Source: Deltaproteobacteria bacterium (GTDB lineage Bacteria > SAR324 > NAC60-12). Taken from it: a stretch of DNA of 38,974 bases. Shown one piece after another: positions 19,767 to 30,183 of this stretch. The DNA lies in NCBI GenBank assembly GCA_002685535.1, contig NYXK01000119.1:1-38974 (forward strand), in the 5' to 3' direction. The translations under genes and the position numbers were made by a program. Position 1 is the first letter of the stretch. Each line of letters opens with the position of its first letter. Below the pieces are notes generated by a model. The model was not told the DNA's origin. It made no database searches and saw nothing but the letters and a program-made list of their open reading frames with translations.

Positions 19767-21950
19767 TTAAACATGGCTCCTATCTTCCTCGCCGATGTTC
19801 TGAACCTTCCACATTGCGAAATCGTCTATTTCAACATGGGTAGGTAGGTCGAGGATATCCTCGTCCCTGAAATACTTCTGGAAGTCCAGACTCCGGCCTC
19901 GAGAGGTAACAAGCAACTTGAAAACAACTTTGGTGTGCTTGGTCACCAAACGAGTCAGCCGTCGCATGATTGCATCTATCTCAGCCGACAGGGACGAAGT
20001 CTCGTACACGACTACCTCGTCCAGGAGACAAAATATGACAGTGCCAACCGGGAGCTGCATCGTAAGCTCACGAAAGACGATGCAAAGTTTACTCAGTTCC
20101 AGGCCCTCCAACTTCTTCCAATCATTTTTGGTCAAGAATGAGATGTCTACCTCGATCCCTTCAGCCAACATCTGGGTGAGCAGGCCGCCGACGAGAGACC
20201 CCACCATCCTAACAGTAGGTGTTCCTCTAGAGGAATTTCCTGGATCCCAGTAGAGGCTGGAGAAGTGGCTTATCACAAGTACTTGTTTGCTCCGTTGGAA
20301 GGCTCTCACTAACTGCGCATCCACGAAGCTCAGGGGAGATTGACCTTCTGTCGCTTCCATGTCACATCGTCCGTTTACCAGTAGAGAGCTGGAGGTCTCT
20401 TTTTCTGCAAGCCAAACTCTCAGTTTGTCGCTGTCGACCATGGCCGACGCTTGTGCCTTTCCTCGGTCGTCCAATTTGTGACCACCTTCCAAGAAGGTTT
20501 TGAGAGATTCTGCTATATGAGCAGGGTCATAACGCAGAATCTGTAATAGTTTTTCGGCTGCTGCAAGGTCTGGAATAAAGTTAGCACAATACCCAATTTT
20601 CACATACAAGATGTTCACTGTATTTTGCTGGCTCAAGCAAGTGTTTGGTTGTCCCCACAATAGTGTTGTTCGGAGTTCCGTCCCCTCGGAGTTCTGTAAC
20701 TATCGTCTCCATCAGCTGCGACCTCGCCGATTGGGCAGAGATAACTTGCCATGTCCTTTGTTTTGAAATAGTGGACTGCTTTGCAAAAGTCGGTAGAGCT
20801 TTTGAGCAACCTGCTCTCCAATTTCTTGAGGAAGAGTGTCCACTCTCTCTACAAGTTCAATCACATTCTTATCTATATTCGCACTTCGAGCTGCCAGGCA
20901 TTGTTGAGCCACCTCTTTAATCCTCGAAATATGCTTCCTAACATCTTCGAGGCTTTCGGTAAGGTCAGCCTTGTAGGACTTTTGCTTTGCAATTGGTTCG
21001 AAAAACTTTCCTATGCCACTAATTAGGTGAGTAAATAGTGTCAATCTGAGGAGAATACCTACTTGCAGTGCTATCAGCAAAGAACTGCACGACATGATTG
21101 AGTGACTTCAGAATGGCAAGATATAAATCAAACGTCTTGCGCTCTAGCGACTGGTTTGGGTAGTCTTGGTAGATCAGTATGTACCTTCGAGCACCTTCCA
21201 TGATGTCTGGTAGCTCTGCAAGAGCATCAAAAATGCTCTCCTCTACGTCAATATATCTTCCTGCTGCCTGCCTAGGGAGTCAGCGGCTTTCCCAAAATAT
21301 TTATGAGAACAGGCGGTAAAAAGAGTTATGGGTTGTTTGACTCACACCAACAGCGAGCTTGAAGACCCCGCATATACTAAATGATAACCATCAGCATTTC
21401 GCTGGGTGAGGCTGAGGACTGATCTTACCTCGCTCCATAGTCTCCTGCGGGTAGTACTCCGAGCCATGCTTGAAATGCTCCCGAGTCCTGCCCCAACTTT
21501 TCAAGGCATCTTCGACCCGTGGACATTTTTCCAGGGAGACCTTTCCAGCTTTGACTGGTAGCATGTACCTCTGACATTACTTCTCCCCAATTACAGGTCT
21601 TCAGATCAACTGGCTTGTAAATTCCCTTGCTTTTCTTGCCGAGTTTAACTTGTACTTGCTGCATCAGTGCAAAAAGTTTGTTCTTCTCCGCATCCGCTTC
21701 TTTCCAAAGCTCGTCGCTATTCGGTTGATTAGACCCTTCAAATTGCGGACAGGAGAGAGGAATGGCACCTTATCTGATGCAACAGATGTCCTTCCTCTAT
21801 AGATACAAATCGATCCAGCTGCCCCGCATATACAGGGGCCTGCTGTCCTGCTATCACTACGTTCTTTTCGACAAACATTGCAGCCTCGTTTGCGACTTGC
21901 TGATAGCGGGAAAACCCCGATTCTTCTTGATGATATTTTTCCATTTGCAT
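19767..21950 (-). CDS. STAND/NACHT-like NTPase-fold protein without classical Walker A
   Basis: Six exons read in phase to a 589-aa protein: 21950-21769, 21716-21429, 21376-21346 (31 bases), 21267-21063, 21010-20750 and 20569-19767. Introns are 52, 52, 78, 52 and 180 bases; the last is GC-AG (donor GCAAGT at 20749). Residues about 1-320 are helical and contain GQQAPVYAGQLDRF, SGAFQAWLGVLPAGDYG, SICGVFKLAVGAAGRY and FDLYLAILKSLNHVVQFFAD. From about 370 follows an NTPase-like part: a strand LLVNGR where a P-loop would be expected, QVLVISHFSSLYWDP, a Walker-B-like TVIFCLLDE (499-507) and FKLLVTSRGRS. Glycine-Lys-Ser/Thr is absent. It resembles a fungal NACHT/STAND-related family whose function I do not know. 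It is divergent to the AAA+ gene across 500 bases and lies inside the mobile element. ATG 21950 follows a CATAG acceptor-like site; an extra upstream exon is possible. Confidence 0.72.
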
Positions 21951-22450
21951 TTCCAATGTCTATGAATTAGTAGACCGTGATTGTCATCGAAAATGGGGTT
22001 AATGTAGTATCCGCAGATGTGTTTGCAGAAAAGCCAGCTAGACGATCATTCCAAAACATGCATGTACTCGGCGAGCAAGGCTTTTAAGATGACTGGCTAG
22101 GCTGTGCCTTTATCGTGATCTCGAAACGAATCGACCGCCACATAGTTTTCAACCGCACTAGCGGCATATGCATGAGGACGAGCTGGGTGGCACCTCTTTC
22201 CACACTCGGCATTAATTCGTCAGCAAATGCAGCCTCTATCTCATTCATGCAGTCCCAGGAACACATGCATAGATAACAGCAGTAACTGTGGTGGTCCTAT
22301 TGGTTAAACATCGCCCCATGAACTCACGCTCCTTCACGCCATCGGCCTCATTTACGACATATAAGCCGGAGCGTTTGAACTTCGCCAAATTTGAAAGCGT
22401 TGTCAGATCCTAACATATTTCACAGAGCAGACATTTTGCAAATCGGAGCC
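21951..22450. promoter_or_regulatory. Shared bidirectional promoter region of the cargo pair
   Basis: These 500 bases separate the two divergent start codons. No confident coding exon is visible, although a short upstream exon of the minus-strand gene is possible (a TCTACTAAT branch point and CATAG acceptor lie just before its ATG). Head-to-head arrangement suggests coordinated expression; no specific binding motif is recognised. Confidence 0.5.
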
Positions 22451-25400
22451 ATGTCAGCTCTAGATACCATGAGTGATGTGGCGCTCTCACCGTCTACGAT
22501 TGTTGACCGGCAGGCTGACGAGCTTGCATTGCTCACGGAAGGGAGAACGGTGCACAGTGTTGACAGTGACCAATCAGCAGGCACTATTGCGATGGGCCAG
22601 CTACCTTCGAATGATGACCCCAAGGACCCTCAATATAGCAGTGAAGCAGCTCCGAACGAGGATGCCCAGCTCTTGGATCCTGGAATCAGCGCTGAGATGG
22701 AGAAAGAAGCGACGTTCTTCCAAACCTTTACCAAAGAGGTCATGGACCATAAAGACGATCCAGAAAAATCCTTCCGAAAAGTTGGTACAGCTTCCTACCC
22801 ATCGTTGATCCCGGAGGTGATTGAAGAAGAGAGAAGCAGATTGGAAGCCAGAAGTAGGCAAGCCATGTTACACACAGCCTACACTGAATTTAGAGTCAAG
22901 AACCTGGAGGCAGAAGTCAAGAAGCTTCGAAGAGAGGTAGAAGGTTTACCAGAAGATTTTGAGATTGCGAAATCGGTGAGCAACCCGGTATATCTTCATG
23001 AGCTGAAGCGATCTACTGGTCCTGAATTCCGATTGACCGAAGCATCGAAAACAATTCTGCCACGTCTACAGCCTGCGCTAGAAGTTCTTCTCGCCCACAA
23101 GGATCCTGGTGCAAGCTATACTAAGAGTGGAGAGGATGCCGGTAGCCAACAATCACCACGAGCCATAAGAATTCGACCAATTCTGTTGTCCAGGCACCTT
23201 GGAAAGATCTCTGGCCAATCTATAGAGCCAAGATACCACCGCGCACGGTTGGAAGCATCTCAGTCTTCTGCAATCATAATTAGAAGGCCATTCAAGCTCT
23301 TCTGCGAATTTGAGAAGCAAATCAGAGCGAGCGTCGCAGAGTTAGAGACTCAAACCGACAAGAACACCAAAGGCAAAGTGCAAGAGATAACAAACACCAA
23401 ACCTAAGATGGAATATGACGACAAAGATCTTCTTACTGATTTGAAACTGCTACTGGAGTTTCTTGATGTCGACTTGAAATCAACGCTAGAGCTGAGAGGC
23501 AAGATTCGGGATGGTACGGCAACCACCATCGAATACGAAGATCTGTGGCATCTGTTCAAGTTGGGAGATAATGTAATACAACAATCTGGAATGTGTAAAG
23601 TCTATCGAGTGATCAATTTCACGGTGAGTACACGCCATGTACTTTTCTCACTGGTGTCGAATATTTGAGTTGATGCTGACAACACTATCCAGGGTGGCCG
23701 CGAGACCTTGGTTTCTAAGACTCATCCTGAACAGAAGCCTGTCGCTGTTGATGGCTTTGTGATAGATTGTTACAACCTCGGTTTTAATGGATCATCATTT
23801 GGACCTAGTTTCATCTCATTTTCTATCCGGAAGTTCGTTTACCTGAATCTTGGACGATGAACTTTGCAGCTGAATATTGATTCGGAAGCTAATGATGGAA
23901 CAGATATCAAGGCAAAAGACTCATTACTTCTTTGACAATATTTCCCTTGAAACTCGATCCATCCTACAAGGAGCTGGAAAAAGATGTCGTTGACCGAGGC
24001 ACAAGATACCTCGAACTGACCAAAACTCCATATGCGCACAAGTTGCTAACGGGAACGACGTTGGATGAGCCTGCAGAAGAAGTATTACCGCCCTTCCATG
24101 TTTTCAAGAAAAGAATAACATTGTTCCTCCGCAGATTGATGCTCAGATAATCGTTGACACGACCTTCGCAATCAACAGAAATCCGGCATGGGACAAAAGA
24201 TTAGACTTTGACGTTGACGATCTGACGGCGGGGGACAGCCGTGAGACACAAGCACCGCCCTTCTGTACGCATGGAGAGATGATCGAAGGATGTGAGCAAG
24301 TTCAAAAACCACAATTTTGATGGCTGGAGTGGTTCATTTGCTTACGAATCCAGGCTGCGGAAGTGACACCGTTCAGAAAGATCTTGCAATTGACAAAGCA
24401 AAAGTTGACGATTATATTCAGAAAAATCTCTATGCCCTGAAGAAGTTTCCAGCAAGTGACCTTGCCGAGAAAGACAAAATACTGCTTCCTTATTGGGCAT
24501 ATGGATTTGTCCTCAGAAGCCGGCAGTGGGGTATGCCATAAGGTACCATTTTAACATTTACTGGAAGCTGATACCAACTGCAGTGACGGTGAACATCAAT
24601 GATCTCTCAGATGTCGTTTATGAAAACAACTTCGATAGTCTAGTGCTGTAAGTTTTCCAAAGGTTGTCTCTACGATTTCACCTATCTTACACCATCGCAG
24701 ACCTGATGGACATAAAAAAACAGTAAAGGCACTAGTAAGGATCCATGCAAGAAATTCAACAGATTTGACCGCTACTTCCAAGTTAGGGGCGTCCATGGAT
24801 CTCGTCAGAGGCAAAGGTGAAGCTGAAAACTCTCATCTTAATTCAGCTCTATGACTAATTTTGGGTTCAGGCAAGGGCTTAATCATCCTTCTCCACGGCG
24901 AACCAGGTCTGTTACCACCTGAAATACCACAGAATGAAGTCATCAAATTGACCATGTTGAAGGCGTTGGGAAAACTTCGACCGCAGAATGCGTTGCGGAC
25001 CTGACACAACGCCCGTTGTTTCCAGTGACTTGCGGAGACATTGGAGAAACGGCCTCAGACGTCCAGACCTCTCTTGACAAGAATTTCCAACTTGCTCACA
25101 GATGGGGTTGTGTCCTTCTTCTTGACGAAGCCGAGTAGGTGCAGGTCTTCCCCGGAGTAGCACAATCTTGATCTTAGGCAGCTGAACTACTTGTAGTGTG
25201 TTCATGGCCAAGAGGAACAAGACAGACCTGCGACGAAACGCGGTTGTCAGCGTGTTTCTCCGCACTCTTGAGTATTACAGTGTAAGCGAAAGAAACAGTA
25301 GAGCAAATAGCGCTAACCTCTTAAGGGTATACTGTTCTTGACTACTAACCGTGTTGGAAGCATCGACCCTGCCTTCAAGTCCCGCATTCACATGAGTCTG

Positions 25401-26212
25401 TTCTATCCACACCTCGGCCTGCATGCGACCCTCCAGCTGTATAAGATACTTCTTAAGAGGACGCTTGCAGAACAGCAAGAGTCGCAGAAAGTGGACTTCA
25501 AAGTCAAGTCGAAGGAGATAACGAGCTTTGCTAAGTCACATTACAAACGTCTGGCGAAGGAAGGGCTCATTACATGGAATGGAAGGCAAGTTTCTTACAT
25601 ATTGATACCTATTACAGCGACTTGATAAGTTGCTAATCAAATTGAATCGAAAGACAAATCCGAAACGCATTCCAAACTGCTATCACCCTTGCGGAGTACA
25701 ATTCTCGTCAATCTGGAGCGCAATCCACGACTCTGGGCAAGGAAGAATTTCGAGTGGTTGCAGAAGCATCCAAGGAATTCGATACATACATGAAAGAAAC
25801 ACTTGGAGCCACAGAGGCGGACGTAGCCTGGCGAGAGGATATTCGGTACGACAGATTTGGTGTTTCTGATCGAGGCAAGAATTCTGCCTTCCACTCCGCA
25901 CAGAGTCAAGAAAGGCATCTTCGTCCTGCTAGAAGAAATACTAAGGATCCTGAGAGCGAGGCCGAGGAGTCATCTGACACGGATGACGATGCAAATGGTG
26001 ACGATGATGATGATGATGATGATGATGACGAAGAAGAGAAAGCTTTGCCCCGCATCAGAGATGCATATGGTTCAATAGCCAAAGGCAAGTCTGTTGGTGT
26101 GGGCTCCTCAAGAGACGAAGGTGTTACTGTGTCGAGTCAAATGCAGATGGAAGAGTTTGAAAATTTCAAGAGGTTCCAGGAGATGATGAAGAAGGAAAGA
26201 CCAAAGTATTAA
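22451..26212 (+). CDS. AAA+ ATPase, DUF7025-type fungal family
   Basis: Twelve exons keep phase throughout to a 1038-aa protein: 22451-23623, 23693-23832, 23904-24081, 24135-24291, 24354-24530, 24584-24647, 24701-24816, 24871-24906, 24963-25134, 25197-25281, 25326-25585 and 25654-26212. Intron 11 is GC-AG (AG|GCAAGT at 25586). The N-terminus is acidic with a coiled coil at about 122-165. A DUF7025-like region follows (about 385-560: FTGGRETL, VDGFVIDCYNLGFNGSSFGP, YQGKRLITSL). The AAA core has Walker A GEPGVGKT (678-685), Walker B LLLDEAD (Asp735-Glu736), sensor FLTTNR (Asn774) and Arg finger SR (Arg786). The tail carries ten Asp in a row (969-978). Such fungal AAA proteins are numerous but poorly characterised; ATP-driven remodelling of a partner is expected. 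The divergent STAND-like neighbour is the obvious candidate partner. Confidence 0.88.
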
Positions 26213-26811
26213 AAATTTCAAACAGGTCTCCAACTTTTGGTTTCAGAGGCAGGCTATATACCTGTGTTATGGAGGTTTCCGGTAGTTCAGACTTTGCGTG
26301 GAGACAGGACAAACACAAGCTTTCTTAGTTTTCTTCCACACCAATCAATCGACTTTCTGTAATACTCTGAGGACTCCTTGATTAGCAGTCGGTCTTAATG
26401 TTTGGGAACAGACACCAGAGTCTCCCTGAGCAAAGTTTCTTTGAATTGCTGGCCACAAGTACTCCGCATTGTTTGTTTGCTCCCGATCTACCCGCACCTC
26501 GCTTAATTTGGAATTCCGTGAAAAGGCTTGCTTGGACAGCTGTATGTTAAATTCTATTCTTTGCTTATGACTACCTGCTGAGACATTTGCAGTATTCCTA
26601 TAACGCAATTTCTATCGACTACCTACATATGGTCTTGGACATGACTGGGCTGGGATTACATGAGAAGCGTTTCTGAGACTGCTCATTGGCGGCGCAGTTT
26701 CAGTGCTGCTGATGTATAAAAATAAGCGAATGTGGATCTGAAGAAATAGACCCAGGAAAACATCGGAGGTAAGGGAGCTGAATATGGATCCATTCCATAA
26801 TACTTGACATA
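26213..26811. other. Non-coding right arm of the element
   Basis: The 3' flank of the AAA+ gene and spacer before the right-end repeat. No gene, transposase remnant or RNA gene is recognised. Confidence 0.5.
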
Positions 26812-27038
26812 AGATGGGTAAGATCTAAGCGACTAATAAGGGAGCCAAAACGGGTCCTTCAGGACCAAAAATAACCCCTTGGTGGTTTCTCAGGCCGACT
26901 CTGTTACGTGTCAAGCCGTGCTCAGGTTGCTCCGGCCATACTCAGGAATGCTTACCTTGGGCTCAGGTTAAAGCGGCGGCTGCTCACGTTTAAATACTAA
27001 AACAGAACCAGCGAAAAAGAAAGTTGAGTATGACTTTG
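26812..27038 (+). repeat. Right end of the element (end R with subterminal repeat)
   Basis: Homologous to copy M at 19540-19766. It contains the inverted subterminal motif TGCTCAGGTTGCTC (26919-26932) and several other CTCAGG words, and finishes ...GAACCAGCGAA...AAGTTGAGTATGACTTTG at the HET junction. The last 9 codons of the truncated HET reading frame (ending at 26997) are encoded by this repeat rather than by HET sequence. Confidence 0.8.
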
Positions 27039-28360
27039 CTGGTATCCAGTTCGTTCTTGGATTTGGCTGGCAATTCCGGATAAAGCTGGAAACCTGTCTT
27101 GCTCCACTGTGAGGCTTCTCTTTACATACTCATTGACTATGAGGTACCCATGGTCTAGGGCTTCCCCAGAAGGAGTCGACATGAAAACCTCAGTGTCCAG
27201 CGGATCCCGTTTCTTGTCTACATCGGATTGGCCATTAGGAAGAAGAAAAGATCGCTTCAAATAAGGAAATGCTGCACCTCTGTAGCGTCCCTGGGTGTCT
27301 GGAATATCTATTTCCCCTTCAATTATCTTTGTTGTCTGGCATTGCCAAAGAAGCTGGTCCTCGGAGAAATTGAGGCTGCGAACGGAAAGAAGACCCTCCT
27401 GCAGTGTCCAATCTCGTTTCTGAATAGGCCCTCTAGGACTTTCGAAGAGCAGAGGTCTGAAATATAGCACTCCTTCTGCCTCAAGACTTAGACTTCTGTA
27501 CGGAACAGGTACACTGATAGCGGCTTGGTGTCTTTTCAATAGAATGCCAGTATTGGAGTCGCTTGCGACATCAGCTGCAATCGTGACCACGGCAAATTGG
27601 TAGATATTTCCCATTTGAGACAAGTGGCTTTGCCAGTCCGTTTGCGAGTCCTGCAGTATGCACAGAGCATCAATCCATAGATACCGGTAACCAAGTGCCC
27701 TTGTTATAGTGATCGCGTCTCGAAAGTTAACAGGAAGATATGGCATGGGAAGCACTTCGAACCTCCTGTGAACGTTTGAGCTTAGAGTAGCTGAGGAGAT
27801 GCCACCTCCCCAGCAATGAGATAAGGCCACCCAAGGGGCTCTCGATTGTTGGTCAATCTTGAGTCGTGGCTCTTCGGCTCCATCGGGAGAGCCAACATCG
27901 ACGACCCGCAGCGGAAAAAACTCTGGCGGATTGCGACATCGTGGATGCAAATTGATACAGTCTTCAATTCATTTCTTGGCTTTCATGAAAGCACTTGATG
28001 ATACTTCGGGCTTGACTGGCTGTCCTCTGATGAAATTGGGTCTGGAAGCTGGGTCGTCTGGCCAAGTCAACCCAAATTCGCGTCTGCAGAATCAATAGCA
28101 TAGCGTAGCTTGACTGGATATACGTAGATCCCCAAACTGGTGCCGAAAGCTTGCAAATCTAGGGAGTCTTCAGGCTCACTCTGATAGAAGAGTATCCTCG
28201 AGGCAACGACCCTCAGATCGCCGTTTAGATCATGCACGACACGCGCAAATATCGGTGTCTTCTCCAGGTCGAAAGTGGACTCAAACCCCGTCCCTGAGTT
28301 TCCCGTTTCTTTGAGCAGTAAGCAGCACAATTCGCAGCCTGCTTCTGCGGCGTCAACCAT
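27039..28360 (-). pseudogene. HET-domain gene, 5' half (disrupted)
   Basis: This holds essentially the whole HET domain: WVALSHCWGG, RDAITITRALGYRYLWIDALC, ILQDSQTDWQ, MGNIYQFAVVTIAA and RDWTLQEGLLSVRSLNF. These proteins trigger heterokaryon-incompatibility-type cell death in fungi. Upstream is the leader AEAGCELCCLLLKE. The reading frame is broken twice: a one-base loss near 28,064-28,075 (needed to continue ...LTWPDDPASR) and an in-frame TGA at 27969-27971 where W is expected (KAKK-W-IEDCINLHPRC). It ends ...FPALSGIASQIQERTGYQ at the insertion edge; the missing continuation is at 17204-17932. The true start is probably somewhat upstream of 28360 but is not identifiable. Confidence 0.88.
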
Positions 28361-29052
28361 ACTTGTTGTCGACTGGTGATGACGGCATCTTTCTGCTTGA
28401 AAGCGAACTTTCCTGGAACGACAGGAACATTAGAAAGTAAATGACCAGGCTGCCTAGAATTCGGACTGATCTACGCCATTGACAACAACTCTCTTGAAGT
28501 GGCCATGGGCCCAATCACCAGAAACAAATATCCCATCAAGAGATTGACCCAAGCCAATGCAAGCGTCGCAGAGCATGTCTCAGAGTCGGTTTATGAGGGA
28601 CGAGGCAGAAGTGAGATGGCTCAAGATCGACGGGGAGAATTCTCGCTGTGTTGCCTGGTGCATATAGCATCACGGTCTACACCGCTAGCCTCTTACGGAC
28701 ACAGCCCCGCCGTAATAATCAATACGACGCCCCATAAGCGCCTTCTTTCGATCTTCAGTGATAGAATAGACTCCAATGAAATTGTAGATAATTCAACTGT
28801 AGCAATCTAAGCCAATGAGGCAAGATCCCGTTCGCCCTCTATTTAGCCGAACGCGGGGTTACTTCGTTATATACCTAGGTAGGTAACGAATACCCCGCTA
28901 CAGCACGTGTTTATCAAGGACTTTTTCAATAAAGACGATATTCTCAATCTCTTCAATTGCTCAACTAATAGACATTACTCTTGTGATTACTAAATCCTCT
29001 GATTCGATTCTCCCTAACATTCTAAGTCGGTCCCATCACGAATAAGAACAAA
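28361..29052. other. Intergenic region between HET pseudogene and cyclase
   Basis: No coding sequence is supported. It contains the probable start region of the HET pseudogene and the cyclase promoter with the long dyad at 28853-28898. Confidence 0.5.
28853..28898. promoter_or_regulatory. 46-bp dyad with GCGGGG/CCCCGC arms upstream of the cyclase
   Basis: The left arm GCGGGGTTACTTCGTTA (28853-28869) mirrors the right arm TAACGAATACCCCGC (28884-28898), apart from two extra bases in the left arm. The palindrome ACCTAGGT (28873-28880) lies between them. It is 155-200 bases upstream of the cyclase ATG. It could be an operator for a dimeric regulator, a CreA/Mig1-like double site, or a tiny decayed inverted-repeat insertion. 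Confidence 0.55.
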
Positions 29053-30108
29053 ATGCCTTCTACCCCACCCTTCAGCTCCCTCCCCCTCCAGCGCGACGGC
29101 CCTCGAGGCAACGCCTGGGGTCTCTTTGGACCCAAAGACGAACTTGGAATGCTCAATCGTCTGACTCCAGAAACTACCCTGGCTGCCACAAAAGAGATAG
29201 TTCACGGAATTCGAATCGCCACAGATTGGCCCATGAACATGCCGAAGGTGCCCTGTTTCGGCCGGCAGAAGTTCCGCCAACATATCTACCAAAAAACGCC
29301 CAGAACAGTCAACGATGATATCTTGACGCTAAACACGCAGTCTAGTACCCAATGGGACGGATTCAGGCATTTTGGGTATCAGGATCACAAGGTTTATTTC
29401 AATGGGTGTCAGCAGGAGGAGGTTATGAATTCGGAAAGGAACGGGATACATGGTGAGCAACCCTCATACGCTTGCGATCGCTTCTTGTTGACTTGATATG
29501 TATAGTTTGGGTTCAAAACGGAGGCGTCGTCGGCCGCGGTGTCCTACTCGACTACGCAGCATGGGCAAAATCCCAAGGACTCAGCCACGCCCTGCGTTCA
29601 ACCACAGAGATCACCGTCAGAGAACTAGACGCTATCGCCGCATCCCAAAATGTCACTTTCCAACCTGGAGATATTCTCTTCATTCACAGCGGCTTCGTCA
29701 AATCACTTGAGCGTCTACCTGAAGAAGAAGCTTCTGCCTACGCAGCTACTAATCCTCCTCCTGCAATTGGAGTTAAGTCGTCCGAGGAGAGTTTGAGATG
29801 GATCTGGGAGAAGGAGTTTGCGGCCGTGGCGGGTGATATGCCAGCTTTTGAGGCACTGCCGTTTCAGAGTACGACGCATTGGATGCATGAGTGGCTTTTG
29901 GCGGGGTGGGGGATGCCAATTGGAGAGCTTTTTGATTTGGAGAAATTGGCAGGGGAATGTGCGAGGTTGAAGAAGTGGACGTTCTTCTTTAGTAGTGTTC
30001 CACTGAATGTGAGTTATTTCTCCTATGACATTCAAGGGGATGATCACTGATATACTTTAGGTTCCAGGAGGAGTTGCTAGTCCACCGAATGGCGTGGCGA
30101 TCTTGTGA
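29053..30108 (+). CDS. Putative cyclase-family metal-dependent hydrolase
   Basis: Three exons, 29053-29452, 29506-30008 and 30061-30108, give 316 aa. Introns are GTGAGC...TAG and GTGAGT...TAG. It belongs to the fungal putative-cyclase family related to kynurenine formamidase. Recognised blocks are AWGLFGPKDELGMLNRLTPE near the N-terminus, the metal-site region STQWDGFRHFGYQ, the IHVWVQNGGVVGRGVLLDYAAW motif created by joining exons 1 and 2, PGDILFIHSGFV, and AGDMPAFEALPF. The C-terminus ends VPGGVASPPNGVAIL, as in relatives, which supports the tiny third exon. Members hydrolyse amides or lactones with a divalent metal; the substrate is unknown. With the MFS carrier and SDR nearby it suggests uptake and breakdown of an organic acid or cyclic amide. 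Confidence 0.88.
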
Positions 30109-30183
30109 GGTCCTGGTTTGTGAACCTGTAATCTATTTCGAAGAATCTCTATGTCAACATCTATTCCCCCTCTTTCATCGACT

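Larger units (their letters stand above)
17929..27042. mobile_element. 9.1-kb mobile element with two-gene cargo inserted in a HET gene
   Basis: An insertion of about 9,106 bases (17933-27038) lies between two halves of a HET gene. Both edges carry CTGG (17929-17932 and 27039-27042), a candidate 4-bp target duplication; removing the insert with one copy restores an uninterrupted frame (GYQ-YKAGIW). The left end starts CAGTTGAACACAACTG. The right end, read inward on the other strand, starts CAAAGTCATACTCAACT. The two align with small gaps through a following T-rich tract ending CG. Both ends carry subterminal GAGCAACCTGAGCA. No transposase or recombinase gene is visible, so it looks non-autonomous. 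The cargo is the divergent STAND-like/AAA+ gene pair. I cannot assign a superfamily: a 4-bp duplication fits Tc1/mariner-like or hAT poorly, and the edge is known only to a few bases. Confidence 0.75.

Noticed and set aside
26000..26030. (GAT)n microsatellite as an independent repeat
   Set aside because: It lies inside the AAA+ coding sequence and encodes its poly-Asp tail, so it is described there.
17932..27038. Reading the 9.1-kb gap as a giant HET intron (a CTAAC and an AAACAG occur beside the 3' half)
   Set aside because: It contains intact genes on both strands, has terminal repeats and flanking CTGG copies, and is far larger than fungal introns.
19540..27038. LTR retrotransposon, taking copies M and R as direct long terminal repeats
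   Set aside because: There are no TG...CA tips, no gag/pol sequence between, and the outer left end (17933) is an inverted copy, which fits a terminal-inverted-repeat element better.
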